Source: Verrucomicrobiota bacterium
Lineage (GTDB): Bacteria; Verrucomicrobiota; Verrucomicrobiia; Opitutales; UBA953
Length of the DNA stretch: 64,000 nt
NCBI GenBank assembly: GCA_015061905.1
Contig: SUVQ01000006.1
Coordinates: 1-64,000, forward strand
Direction: 5' to 3'
The translations under genes were made by a program, and so were the position numbers. The notes beneath the pieces were generated by a model. The model had not been told where the DNA came from and searched no databases. It worked only from the letters and a program-made list of their open reading frames with translations. Below, piece by piece: positions 1 to 8,900 of the stretch (position 1 is the stretch's first letter; every line of letters starts with the position of its first letter).

Positions 1-1327
1 CGCGAATGTCGGCTGCCAAATCGCCGAGGCGTTCCGCGTCGTTCGTGCAGTGCAAAAGCAACGGAATTTGCTCGGCTTCCTGCGTCGTGAGTTTAACCTG
101 CATGAGCTTTGCGAGGTAATCCGTAATATCTTTTTGACGCTCGTCAATATCCGCCTCGCGCTTTTCGAGTTGCTTGAGAACCGCCTGATTTTTCTCGTCG
201 TTTTTATTGTAAAGACAAAGCGTGCAATCGACGATTTTCCAGGATTTTTTCAGCATTTTTCGAAGCGCTCCCGCCGTTTGCGCCAGCGCGATGGACGGCG
301 TGTAGAGCAAGTGTTGCTCCAAGCGTTGGAACTTCGTCTGCCCTTTGTCGAGCGGAATGACGCGCTCGCAAATTTTCGCTAGAAGCGGAATAAATCCGAC
401 CAAGACGACGGTCGCCGTAACGTTGAAAAGCGTGTGCGCGTTCGCAATTTGGCGCGGCAAATCGTTCCCGTCGGAGAACCGCGTTACCGCTTTGAAGAAA
501 ATCGGTTCGCCGTCAATCGTGAACCAGAACGTTCCCGCGATAATAACCACGCCGAGCACGTTGAAAAGTGTGTGTGCGAGCGCCGCCTGCTTCGCCACGC
601 GGTTTGCCGTGAGCGATGCGAGTTGCGCCGTAACCGTCGTCCCGATGTTCGAGCCGAGAATCAACGCCACTGCCGTGTAAATATCGACGAGACCGCCGAC
701 ACCGAGCGCGATAACGATCCCGGAAACCGCCGAACTGCTTTGCACGATAAACGTCGCAACCACACCGACGCCGATTGCGCCGAGGAGCGCGAGCGGCGGA
801 ATCACGCCGTCGACGGGAGCGCAGTTAAAGGTTTGGAAAAGCTGCATGAACGCGGGATCGCTCGCCAAGGTTTTGAGCTGGCTGCTCATCGTCGTCATGC
901 CAAGGAAGATAAAGCCGAGCCCGATGACCGTTTCGCTCCAATTGCGAATCGAGCGCGCGGGAACGAAGCTTAACAGCAAGCCGAGAATGATCGACGGCAT
1001 GATGATCCATTTGATGTCGAAGGCGACAATTTGCGCAGTGATCGTAGTCCCGATGTTCGCGCCGAAAATAATCGCAATCGCCTGAACGAGCGTCAAAAGC
1101 CCGGCGTTGACGAAGCCGATGACCATGACGGTGCTCGCGCTCGAAGATTGAACCACTGCCGTTACGGTTGCGCCGGAAAGGATTCCGACAAAGCGGTTTG
1201 CGGAGAAGAGGCGCAAGACCGTTCGCATTTTGTCTCCGGCAACATTGTGAAGCCCGTCGCTCATCAATTTCATCCCGAAGATGAAAATCGCTAAGCCACC
1301 GAAGACCTGAAGAAGTAGCATTGTCAT
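1..1327 (-). CDS. Na+/phosphate cotransporter family protein with C-terminal PhoU-like domain, 3' end beyond window
   Basis: This is an inner-membrane sodium-dependent phosphate transporter of the NptA/YjbB type. I translated 442 codons from the minus strand; the stop lies outside the window. Two inverted transporter halves are visible, each with a QSSSA motif and a GANIGTT or GSNIGTT motif, the hallmark of the Na/Pi family. After the membrane part comes a soluble helical region, roughly the last 130 residues seen, resembling PhoU-like four-helix domains. The start is the ATG at 1327; a second ATG lies at 1321. No Shine-Dalgarno is obvious. A Pho-box-like repeat lies about 90 bp upstream, which fits phosphate control. 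Confidence 0.9.
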   Translation of the reverse strand, partial: MTMLLLQVFGGLAIFIFGMKLMSDGLHNVAGDKMRTVLRLFSANRFVGILSGATVTAVVQSSSASTVMVIGFVNAGLLTLVQAIAIIFGANIGTTITAQIVAFDIKWIIMPSIILGLLLSFVPARSIRNWSETVIGLGFIFLGMTTMSSQLKTLASDPAFMQLFQTFNCAPVDGVIPPLALLGAIGVGVVATFIVQSSSAVSGIVIALGVGGLVDIYTAVALILGSNIGTTVTAQLASLTANRVAKQAALAHTLFNVLGVVIIAGTFWFTIDGEPIFFKAVTRFSDGNDLPRQIANAHTLFNVTATVVLVGFIPLLAKICERVIPLDKGQTKFQRLEQHLLYTPSIALAQTAGALRKMLKKSWKIVDCTLCLYNKNDEKNQAVLKQLEKREADIDERQKDITDYLAKLMQVKLTTQEAEQIPLLLHCTNDAERLGDLAADIR

Positions 1328-1401
1328 AGTGTTACTTTAGTTGGGTTAAATTTTTGAAAATATTCAAACAATTCGGAAACGATCCCCAATTTCAAACGGA
1401 A

Positions 1402-1407
1402 TGTCAA
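1402..1407 (-). promoter_or_regulatory. Candidate -35 box of the Na/Pi transporter
   Basis: On the minus strand this hexamer is a perfect TTGACA. It lies ten bases beyond the last Pho-box-like heptamer (1417-1445). At 17-bp spacing the -10 would be GATCGT, a poor match, so activator dependence is plausible. Transcription would run into the transporter starting at 1327. Confidence 0.35.
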
Positions 1408-1416
1408 TCGCCCGAA

Positions 1417-1445
1417 AGTTAGGATTTTGTTAGGTTTCTGTTAGG
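1417..1445 (-). promoter_or_regulatory. Pho-box-like triple direct repeat upstream of the Na/Pi transporter
   Basis: On the minus strand the site reads CCTAACA-GAAA, CCTAACA-AAAT, CCTAACT: three 7-bp repeats at an exact 11-bp period with 4-bp A/T-rich spacers. This is the 7+4 geometry of PhoB boxes and the 11-bp periodicity of PhoP-type sites, though the heptamer differs from both. It lies about 90 bp upstream of a phosphate transporter, the expected target. The rest of 1328-1668 shows no gene and must also hold the promoter of the RRM gene at 1669, which I could not identify. Confidence 0.6.
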
Positions 1446-1668
1446 AAATGCTGTCCGGATTGAATAAATTCGCATGAATTTCGGGAACGTGCGCGGTAGT
1501 AAATTTGCGGCTTGATAAATTCCTGCGAAAGCGGATGATTGTGCTTCGTCTTTTCCTTCAGGGAAATCTTGCATCGCGCACGGAAAACCGAAGATTTGTC
1601 GGTTTTGAAACCCGGCGGTCGGGAACGGGTGTTCGCAAGAAAAAAGACAACAAATAGAAATTAGTTAA

Positions 1669-2094
1669 ATGGATAATAAGTTATTCGTAGGAAATCTTGC
1701 CTGGGCGACCACGGAAGATGACCTCCAAGCCTACTTCGGGCAATTCGGCACGGTAGAATCCGTGGAAGTTCTTCGTGATAAATTCACCGGTCGTGCGCGC
1801 GGATTCGCGTTTGTCATTATGGCAACACCTGCCGAAGCGCAAAACGCGATTGAAAACACCGAAGGTCGAGAATTTCAGGGACGCCCTCTCAAAGTCAATA
1901 TCGCACGTCCGCGCGAAGATCAGCCGCCGCCTCGTCGCGGGAACGGCGGATTCCGCCCGCGCTTCGGCGGGAACGCGCCCCGCAACGGCTTTGGCGGCGG
2001 CAATCGCGGAGGCTTCAGCAAAGGTCCGCGCCGCAATTTCGGCGGACCGCGCCGCGGCGGCATGCGCTCGTTTGAAGGCGGAGAAGAACGCTAA
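1669..2094 (+). CDS. RNA-binding protein with one RRM and a Gly/Arg-rich tail
   Basis: A 141-residue protein with one RNA recognition motif at residues 3-82. RNP2 reads LFVGNL (5-10) and RNP1 reads RGFAFVIM (44-51). A Gly/Arg/Phe-rich, RGG-like tail follows from about residue 88. Bacterial proteins of this layout are usually abundant small RNA-binding or cold-inducible factors; a role in RNA folding or stability is inferred. The upstream 200 bases contain no gene, so a sizeable 5' leader is possible. A terminator built from an inverted CGGGAACG pair follows immediately. Confidence 0.9.
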   Translation: MDNKLFVGNLAWATTEDDLQAYFGQFGTVESVEVLRDKFTGRARGFAFVIMATPAEAQNAIENTEGREFQGRPLKVNIARPREDQPPPRRGNGGFRPRFGGNAPRNGFGGGNRGGFSKGPRRNFGGPRRGGMRSFEGGEER

Positions 2095-2112
2095 TATTTT
2101 TCAAAAAAGTAA

Positions 2113-2152
2113 AAAAAACGTTCCCGAAAAAATGCTCGGGAACGTTTTTTTG
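2113..2152 (+). terminator. Rho-independent terminator made of an inverted CGGGAACG pair
   Basis: Stem AACGTTCCCGA / TCGGGAACGTT (2117-2127 and 2136-2146), 8-base loop, A-run before and T-run after. The stem carries one copy of the over-represented 8-mer on each arm. It lies between the converging RRM gene and SpoU methyltransferase, and the flanking A and T runs suit both strands. Confidence 0.85.
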
Positions 2153-2183
2153 TTTTGGTTGAAAAACGCGTAGCGAAAAGCTT

Positions 2184-3014
2184 TTAGGAATTTCTCTGTC
2201 TTACCGCTTCGAAAAGGCAAATCGTTGCCGCCATCGAAACGTTGAGCGAATCCGCCAAGCCCGCTTGCGGAATGGAAACGGGAACGATGCCCGCATCCGC
2301 GCATTTTCCGAGCCAAAAATCCGTTAGCCCGGTCGCTTCCGTGCCCATCAGAATCGCGGCGGGAACGCGAAAATCGCAATCCCAGTAGACTTTTTTTGCG
2401 GCAGGAGACGTGGCAAAAATCGTTGCGCCCTGCGCTTTCAGCCACGCGAAGGCGGCTTCGTTCGAAGCGACTGCAAGCGGCACGGAAAACAGCGTTCCCT
2501 GCGAGGCGCGAATCGCATTCGGGTTGTAAATATCCGTTCCCGCATCGCCGCAACAAATAAGCGCCGTGCATCCGGCAGAATCCGCCGTGCGAAGCAACGC
2601 GCCGAGATTTCCGGGTTTTTCGATGGATTCCGCAACAAGGAACAGCGGCGGCGTTCCCGCGGGAACACGGAGATTTTCAAGCCGGTGTGACCGCATTTTT
2701 GCCACGGCAAGCACGCCTTCCGGTTTTTCACGATAGGAAACTTTTTCAAACGCCGGACGCGAAAGCTCCGCAATCGCCGCCGCCGGAAGCGTCTTTTTCG
2801 CAAGCGCGAAAACCTTTTCCGCAAGCGGATTACGAATCAGTTCCGGACAAAAATAGAACTCGCGAATTTCGATTCCGCTCAGCACGGCTCGTTCCAATTC
2901 TCTCAAGCCTTCCAGCAAAAAGACGCCTTCGGCAACGCGCGCCGCACGTTCCCGCAATTTTACGAGACGCAACACACGCGGATTTTGCCGCGAAGCTATT
3001 TTCTCGAAACTCAT
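2184..3014 (-). CDS. SpoU/TrmH-family RNA 2'-O-methyltransferase
   Basis: A 276-residue SAM-dependent rRNA or tRNA 2'-O-ribose methyltransferase of the SPOUT class. The three SpoU motifs are present: residues 133-145 (with N136), 223-229 (MGTEATG, E226) and 248-262 (IPQAGLADSLNVSMA, with S256 and N258). The N-terminal 95 residues form the usual substrate-binding domain. The exact target nucleotide cannot be told. The ATG overlaps the stop of the zeta toxin gene, and codons 3-16 are duplicated upstream at 3850-3891. The present start therefore seems to have been supplied by the inserted toxin module. Confidence 0.9.
   Translation of the reverse strand: MSFEKIASRQNPRVLRLVKLRERAARVAEGVFLLEGLRELERAVLSGIEIREFYFCPELIRNPLAEKVFALAKKTLPAAAIAELSRPAFEKVSYREKPEGVLAVAKMRSHRLENLRVPAGTPPLFLVAESIEKPGNLGALLRTADSAGCTALICCGDAGTDIYNPNAIRASQGTLFSVPLAVASNEAAFAWLKAQGATIFATSPAAKKVYWDCDFRVPAAILMGTEATGLTDFWLGKCADAGIVPVSIPQAGLADSLNVSMAATICLFEAVRQRNS
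2968..3009 (-). repeat. 42-bp direct repeat, copy 1 (start of the intact methyltransferase gene)
   Basis: Identical to 3850-3891 except for one base (C at 3003, T at 3885). In this copy it encodes FEKIASRQNPRVLR at the start of the methyltransferase. With its twin it brackets the zeta-toxin module at about 3010-3849. Confidence 0.95.
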
Positions 3015-3652
3015 TCTCCTGTGTTTATCGATTTTAATGCATCAAAAATGTCTGCTGCCCACGGGTGGATCTCCGGGCGAGTGTATTTCTCAACTATTTT
3101 ACCGGATTCCGTTCGAAAAAGCGGAAGCCACTCTCGCGCGTCATCATTTTTTACTTCTTCAGAATTGTCGTAAAAATACATTCGGTTCGCATATTGAGCG
3201 ACAAGAACGGCATTTGCCATTGATTTTGTATATCGACTCAAAATTTTTTCCATGGGAACACCATGTCCACCGTCCTCCAAGCGAGTAAGAATCCTCGCTG
3301 CATTGATTTTGGGATGATCCGTTCCGACAAAAAAAACACGAATGAAATATCCGGCATTTTTAGCTCGCATTATAAAATCAATCTTCTCCTCTGCAGAAAG
3401 GACAGTTTCAAAAGCAAAATCCCGTCGCTCCTGTAAGAGGCGTTCCCGCAATGATTTTGCATAATTCGCAGCATTAAGAACAGCCGCCGGATTATTCCAG
3501 TCTCCAAATTTTTCCAGCGCGATATCATCCGGGTTTACATAAACACACCCGCGCATCCATTTATGGCGAAGTTCTTTCAGTTGCTCCGTTATTGATGTTT
3601 TTCCGGAGCCGTTGGGACCGGCAATAACAACAAGCCTGGGATTTACTTCCAT
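3011..3652 (-). CDS. Zeta-toxin-like P-loop kinase
   Basis: A 213-residue P-loop protein of the zeta toxin / predicted ATPase group. Walker A is GPNGSGKT at residues 12-19, and the zeta-type NPDD motif is at 40-43. Zeta toxins phosphorylate UDP-N-acetylglucosamine and poison cell-wall synthesis; that activity is inferred from the family. The ATG overlaps the last codons of a 58-residue ORF upstream (3643-3819), giving a compact antitoxin-toxin pair. Its stop overlaps the methyltransferase start. The module sits between copies of a 42-bp repeat, which suggests it was acquired. Confidence 0.75.
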   Translation of the reverse strand: MEVNPRLVVIAGPNGSGKTSITEQLKELRHKWMRGCVYVNPDDIALEKFGDWNNPAAVLNAANYAKSLRERLLQERRDFAFETVLSAEEKIDFIMRAKNAGYFIRVFFVGTDHPKINAARILTRLEDGGHGVPMEKILSRYTKSMANAVLVAQYANRMYFYDNSEEVKNDDAREWLPLFRTESGKIVEKYTRPEIHPWAADIFDALKSINTGE

Positions 3653-3819
3653 GCAGAAACTTTTTGAGCAGAAGCCATAATGGCGTTTCGCAGATTCTCA
3701 CGAAAACGAGCCTCACGGCGAACTTTCTTTTCAAAAATCCGTCGCGAGACTGCGGACATCAGCTCTTTCAGCTGTGCCTCCGTGGGTTCATTCATTCCAA
3801 GCTCGCTTCTTGTTTCCAT
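3643..3819 (-). CDS. Small ORF preceding the zeta toxin, probable antitoxin
   Basis: A 58-residue reading frame from ATG at 3819. It is rich in Arg, Lys and Glu and predicted mostly helical. Its TAA (3645-3643) overlaps the toxin start by ten bases, so translation is probably coupled. I do not recognise a family. The antitoxin role is inferred from size, charge, order and overlap, as is common for short partners of zeta-like kinases. Its first codons overlap the remnant of the old methyltransferase 5' end. Confidence 0.6.
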   Translation of the reverse strand: METRSELGMNEPTEAQLKELMSAVSRRIFEKKVRREARFRENLRNAIMASAQKVSAWK

Positions 3820-3896
3820 GCGAATACTCTACCCGATTTCTCAAAATTCCGCAACACACGCGGATTTTGCCGCGAAGCTATTTTTTCGAAAGCCAC
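3789..3896 (-). pseudogene. Severed 5' end of the SpoU methyltransferase gene
   Basis: Reading from a GTG at 3896 on the minus strand gives V-A-F-E-K-I-A-S-R-Q-N-P-R-V-L-R, matching the intact methyltransferase from residue 3. It then loses homology and stops at 3789. This looks like the original start of the gene, cut off when the zeta module entered. The preceding gene ends at 3914, so this remnant sits where the second gene of an operon would begin. Confidence 0.7.
3850..3891 (-). repeat. 42-bp direct repeat, copy 2 (remnant side)
   Basis: 41 of 42 bases match 2968-3009 in direct orientation. The copies lie 882 bp apart and enclose only the two-gene toxin module. No integrase or transposase is present between or beside them. 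Confidence 0.95.
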
Positions 3897-3913
3897 GACG
3901 GGAACGCTCAAGC

Positions 3914-4948
3914 TTAGCGCACTTTGCATACTTTGAAATCAAAGCCGTCGCCGGTTTCGTTTTTCAAAACGAAGAGCATGGTTTGATTCCAGTCAAAGAG
4001 GCTGAGTGCCGAGCTGAAAATCGTGCGAGAGGGATTTTCCGGATCGAAAAAGCGATATTCGCAGATTTCCCGGTTTTTGGAAATCGGAGCGGAAGAGAAG
4101 TATTCGCCGCACTTGAGCGTGAACGCTTGTCGCGTGCCGCAGTGTCGGAAAAGCACGTCCCCGATGACTTCTTTGTGAGCCCAATTCAAAACGCGCAAGG
4201 AGCCTTTCGGGAATTTTTTTTCGTCCAAATCCAAAACCTGGATATAAGCGCCCTGCGGATCTTCCGGATTAAATTTCGGCAACAAAATCGCGCCTAAATT
4301 ATCTATGCCGCAAGTATCTATGGTAAAAAGAGGAACAAAATCGCCGTTCGTCTTGCGATAAACCGTAACCATGCCTTTTTCATCCACATCCGGTGTCATC
4401 TCCTGCGAGAAGACGAGCTCAAAGAGCTGGCACCGGTGAAACTCGCCTTTGGTGCGCACGTAGATGTCGTAGCTTTTTTGCGGTTTCATCCAAAATGTGC
4501 AACGGAATTTAATGGATTTTGTTTCCGGTGTCGGTGCGGGCGAAACCGGAGTTTCGACTTTTTCAGATACGGAAGACTCCGGCTGTTTTTCGGTAGCGGG
4601 AACGTCCTTTTTCTCTTCCTTTTTCAAAGGTGCTTTCGGCGCGGCGGGAACGTCGGATTTCTGCGCTTTTGCCGGGTTTTTCTTCGAAGCGGGAACTTTC
4701 GTCGCGTTGACTTCTTCTTTCTTTGCGGGCGTCGACGCGGTGTCTGTCGCGGATGCTTTCGGCTTTTTGTCGGCAACGGGAACGGTTGCAGGCGGAGTTT
4801 TCGACGGAGCCGGAGGCGTTGCAACCTCTTTTGTCGTTACCTGAACGACGGGAACGGGTTTACTCGGTTCTGCGGGACGCGTCGAACAGGCAACGCACAA
4901 AAAGCCGACAGCAAAAAGGCAGAAAAAAAATTTCAAACGGTTTTTCAT
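3914..4948 (-). CDS. Exported, probable lipoprotein with Pro/Lys/Ala-rich linker; paralogue of the next gene upstream
   Basis: 344 residues. An N-terminal hydrophobic segment ends near a Cys (FLCVACS, residue about 21) and suggests a lipoprotein, although the lipobox is imperfect. A low-complexity Pro/Ala/Lys/Thr linker spans about residues 25-145. The C-terminal 200 residues match the product of 4989-5831: both carry F-R-C-x-F-W-x-K-P, a buried GxLLLP-like strand, FPxGS(L/V)RVLN and a final MLF strand. I do not recognise the domain. It is the third gene in a minus-strand run headed by the large Verru_Chthon-type protein, so an envelope role beside it is inferred. Confidence 0.7.
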   Translation of the reverse strand: MKNRLKFFFCLFAVGFLCVACSTRPAEPSKPVPVVQVTTKEVATPPAPSKTPPATVPVADKKPKASATDTASTPAKKEEVNATKVPASKKNPAKAQKSDVPAAPKAPLKKEEKKDVPATEKQPESSVSEKVETPVSPAPTPETKSIKFRCTFWMKPQKSYDIYVRTKGEFHRCQLFELVFSQEMTPDVDEKGMVTVYRKTNGDFVPLFTIDTCGIDNLGAILLPKFNPEDPQGAYIQVLDLDEKKFPKGSLRVLNWAHKEVIGDVLFRHCGTRQAFTLKCGEYFSSAPISKNREICEYRFFDPENPSRTIFSSALSLFDWNQTMLFVLKNETGDGFDFKVCKVR

Positions 4949-4988
4949 AAAATCAAGTAATGTTAAGCTTGGGAGTTTTTTGTAAAAA

Positions 4989-5831
4989 TCAGTTTGCGGG
5001 AGCTGGTGTCGATGCCGCTCCGGTGTCGGGAGCCAGCGGTGCCAACGGGCGGGAATCCTTAATCATTCGGAAATCCAACTGCGGCACGCCGTCGGTATTT
5101 TTTGCAGAATTTCCGTCCGCGGGAACGATAAAGAGCATTACACGGTTCGTTTTGTAAAATGCGGCGGCAGATGAATAAATTTTCATCGGTTTTTTGTTCA
5201 CGACTGCCGCGAGCTGGATTTCGTAAATACGGCGGGCGTCTTCAAAGGGCTTGGAAAGAAATGAATCCCGATTGCGCAATTTGAAATTTTCCGCCTTGTC
5301 GTCCGCCCCTTGCGGAATGAGGCGACCAAGCAATGCGCGCCCGGAAAAGTTCAGCACGCGGACGGAGCCGTAGGGAAAAGCTTTCTCGCTGTAGTCGAAA
5401 ACAAGCTGGGCATTTTCGTTTTGTTTTTCGACCGCACCCGGCAGGAAAAGCACACCGATATCTTTCATTCCGCGCGGATTTATCGACAACATCGGAATGT
5501 ATTCCAAATCTGCAGTCTTAACGCCTTCCGCCTTGCGTTGAGCGATTTCTTCCGGTGTTGCCTTTCGGAAAATCGGAATCGGAAGCGCGCCGCGATATTT
5601 GTAGGGGCGCGCAAACGCCATTTTCAGAATATTGAGGTAGACGTAATTTCGCCCTTCCTTAACGAAGAGTTGCGGTGCATTGGCGGGTTTTTCCCAAAAC
5701 GCGCAACGAAACGTTACCGTATCCGTTTCCGCGGCGGGAACGCTGTTTCCGGAACGACGCGCCTGCGCATTTGCCGTCACGGCAAAAAATAGTGCCGTGA
5801 GTCCGATAAGCAAGTATTTGAAGTATTTCAT
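4989..5831 (-). CDS. Exported protein with FRCxFWxKP domain; paralogue of the downstream gene
   Basis: 280 residues from ATG 5831, chosen because a classic signal peptide begins there (MKYFKYLLIGLTALFFAV, cleavage near ANA-QA); an upstream in-frame extension to 6002 would bury it. The mature part shares a domain with the 3914-4948 product, including F-R-C-x-F-W-x-K-P near residue 45 and FPYGSVRVLN. This copy lacks the long low-complexity linker. The domain is unknown to me. It lies 74 bp downstream of the giant Verru_Chthon-type gene on the same strand. Confidence 0.7.
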   Translation of the reverse strand: MKYFKYLLIGLTALFFAVTANAQARRSGNSVPAAETDTVTFRCAFWEKPANAPQLFVKEGRNYVYLNILKMAFARPYKYRGALPIPIFRKATPEEIAQRKAEGVKTADLEYIPMLSINPRGMKDIGVLFLPGAVEKQNENAQLVFDYSEKAFPYGSVRVLNFSGRALLGRLIPQGADDKAENFKLRNRDSFLSKPFEDARRIYEIQLAAVVNKKPMKIYSSAAAFYKTNRVMLFIVPADGNSAKNTDGVPQLDFRMIKDSRPLAPLAPDTGAASTPAPAN

Positions 5832-5905
5832 AGAGGAAAAATAAAATTTAAAAATACGCAACGCCACAAAGAGGCACGAGGCAATCTTTGCGGCATTTAT
5901 TTCTA

Positions 5906-8900
5906 TCAGATTTCGTCCTGAGAAAGCCAACGGAAGGAAATTATTTTGTAGCGGCGCCCGAACAGAGCGTTCACGGCGGAAAGCTTGTCGTTGCGCTCCC
6001 ATTTTTCCAAAACATGGTTTCGGGGTTGCCCTTCGGACTGGCGTTCCCGATAGTTTTCCAGGAATTTCACGCTGTCAATCATTTCTTCGTTTTCATCCGC
6101 CTGCGGGTTGAAAAACTCGGGAACGCGTTGCACGACGGCCTCGCACCAAGCGCGAGCCTCCGGCGTTCCCGTTATCCCGGAAATATCGCCGTATGCGCGA
6201 ATCGTAAACGTATCGGAACGTGCGGAAAAAGAAGCACCGACATTCGAAAGAATATCGCCCTGCGTTACATAGCCGGGAACGCCCTTCTTTTCCGTTTTTT
6301 CGTCGGTGGAGAAAAGTTGCGGATAACGCTTCGTGTCCGGATTGGTAGCCCCGGAATCGCCGAAACCGCCCGAGCGGTTTTTGTTGATCTTGGAGTCGTC
6401 AATCGCAGCTTGAAGTGCGCCGGCTTTTCCCGTGTTGCCTTTGTCGAGGCGGCGGTTCACGAAATCGCCCATCGACATAAACGGTCCGCGCCGTTTAACC
6501 TGCTCGACCATGGATTCGGCAAGTTTGCGAATTTCGTCTTCGTTGGCTTCGACATACCAACGCCAACCGTTCCCGTCGTCGCCGAAATTATCGCCGACTT
6601 TTCCGAAGCCGCCGAGGGATTTCCCGATGAGGGAAACAAAACGCGCAAACGGAGTATCGGAGATTTCTTTGAATTTTCCGTCGAGCAGAAGCATTTTCCC
6701 CTGAAGCCCGGAAAGCACGGCAATCCAAGCCTCGACACTCGTGGAATTAATGTTAAAGGCGCCGTTAAACGTTAAATTGCGCGCCACCTTTTCCGGATCA
6801 TAGAAATCCTGTTTTACGTCCGCTTCTTTGCGATCTCCGAAATCGCGAATCAGAGACACGCGCTTGTTCGGGAACGGCGAATCCTTTTCCGAGCCGGAGA
6901 AAACTTTTTCGACGAACGCGTCAATATCTTTCGGTTGTGCGGAATCCGCGTTCCCGAAATTAATTCCGGAGAAGAAGTAGCGGTCAAAGAGATTCATATT
7001 TGCGGCAAACGGCGTATCGGCACGCGGTTGCGGCGAGTGAAGATTGGCAACGCGTTCCCCGACTCCGTCCCGCATGTAACCTTCCTCCGGCCAGAAGAAA
7101 AGCTCGTCCAAATTTTCAATCCCGATGTGCGGATAAGAATTTCCGATGACATAGCCGGGCTCCGTATCCAACACGGAACATTCCACGTGCTGAAGTTGCC
7201 CGAGGGAAAGTAGCGGAGCCGTAGGAATTTCGAAAAGCACGATATTGGTCTGCCCTTCGCCCTGCCCGACGCTGTCGCCCCAAAAACCTTTGCCGGAAGA
7301 ATACTGAACCGGGCTCACGCCGGAATCCGTATTAATCGTTTTTTTCCAGCCGAGAGCGACGTTGCGTTCCTTCATGTTCGCATCCCAGGCGCGCGGATCC
7401 ATGACCCACGCACGCGGATTGGTTACCAGCGGTCCCGCGAGCGGCGTTTCCTTTGAAGTCTGATTCCAAACATCAATGTAGGCAAAAAATGTTTTTTCCG
7501 CATTGAGCACGCCGGTGCCTCCGGTTTGTTGTCCGCTTGCCACGTCGTTACGCCAACCGCCGTCCATCGGCAAATAGCGGCGGAAAGCGAGGAGCTGGAT
7601 GAAATTTTCGTCAGAAATTTCAGTCATATCCAACCCTTTGTTGCGCCAGATACGTTGGACACCTTTCACCGTTTCCAAATTTTCTCCGGTTGAAGCAATC
7701 GGATAGTAAAGATTAAACGCAATTTGATCCAAGTCGTTATAGCGGGAATCCGTAGCGGCAACATTTTCAAACGGACCAAAATCAATCTTAAAGTTCAACT
7801 GCTCTTGCGTTCCCGCGCTCGAAGACAACTGAGACAAATTAATATTTGGCAGTCGAATTGCGGCAGCCCCTTTTTCTTCATAAGTAAAGTCCCCGACACT
7901 GATTACCATGTTGCTATCCATTCCCGCCTGATTCATTATCGCCGTCGACGTCGGAAACACTACTTTCACTTCACCCGGCTCCATACGAATCGTTCCGTTC
8001 GAAGCCTTATTCACGTCATCCGTCCCGGCAAAGACACGAGCGACGCAAGCGATATTACCGGCGACATTACCCATAATATCGACAAAATTGTAGGTCATTT
8101 CGTGCTTGTTCGTTCCCGGCCAATTTTTCGGCTTTCCGTTTTCGTCTGTATCCGTTCGAGTCAGACGAAACTGGAAAGGATAAAATTTTGTCCAATACCC
8201 CCCGAGCCCGTAAAATTCTATCGGAACATTATACGGATTATGAATTGTAAAAATCGGATCAAAGCACAGTGCCGCCGTATCCTGGTTCATGATAATGGAG
8301 CTTCGAAGAACCATACGCCGAACAACCGGAGTAATTCGCATTGATTGGGGAATAATAAAAGGAATATCGTAGGTATTTCCGTCGCTGTATGTTTTGCGAA
8401 TCTGCCCGTTGTACTCGGGAAGTAGAGTTCCTCTACTTTTCCAATTTTTCAAAGTGTGGCGGACGGAAACATGAGAGTAACTCGCCTTAGGACCGAACCA
8501 CCCGCCGAGGTTGGTGCCGCGAAACTGCCTTGAGGGATCGCCCGCCGTATACGAATACGGTTTACTGCCGACTGCGATCCAAGAATCTTTATCGCGCGGC
8601 TTCAATCCGCGAAAACCGCGTTGTTCGTCTTCCCGTTTGTAAAGGCGATAATAGTTGCGAACCAAGTCCCAGGTCGGACCGCGCAAATAATCCATATTAT
8701 TGTTCCCGTTACGCGAAGTTTCGCCGGTTGCAATTTCATAAAGATAACCGAGTCCGTCGTCGGGTTGCGTTGTCCACCATTTTTCGTCTGCGGGAACTTT
8801 AAATTTGCTCAGCAAGTTCAAATTGTTCTTTTCGCCGCTCCCGTGAAACTGCTTGATGTCGCGGAAACCTTTTTTCCATGTGCCTTCGCTGAACCAAGGC

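Noticed and set aside
1417-1445. GTTAGG repeats as origin iterons or a CRISPR fragment
   Set aside because: Only three units, 7 bp long at an 11-bp period, with no DnaA boxes or spacers. Position upstream of a phosphate transporter fits a Pho box better.
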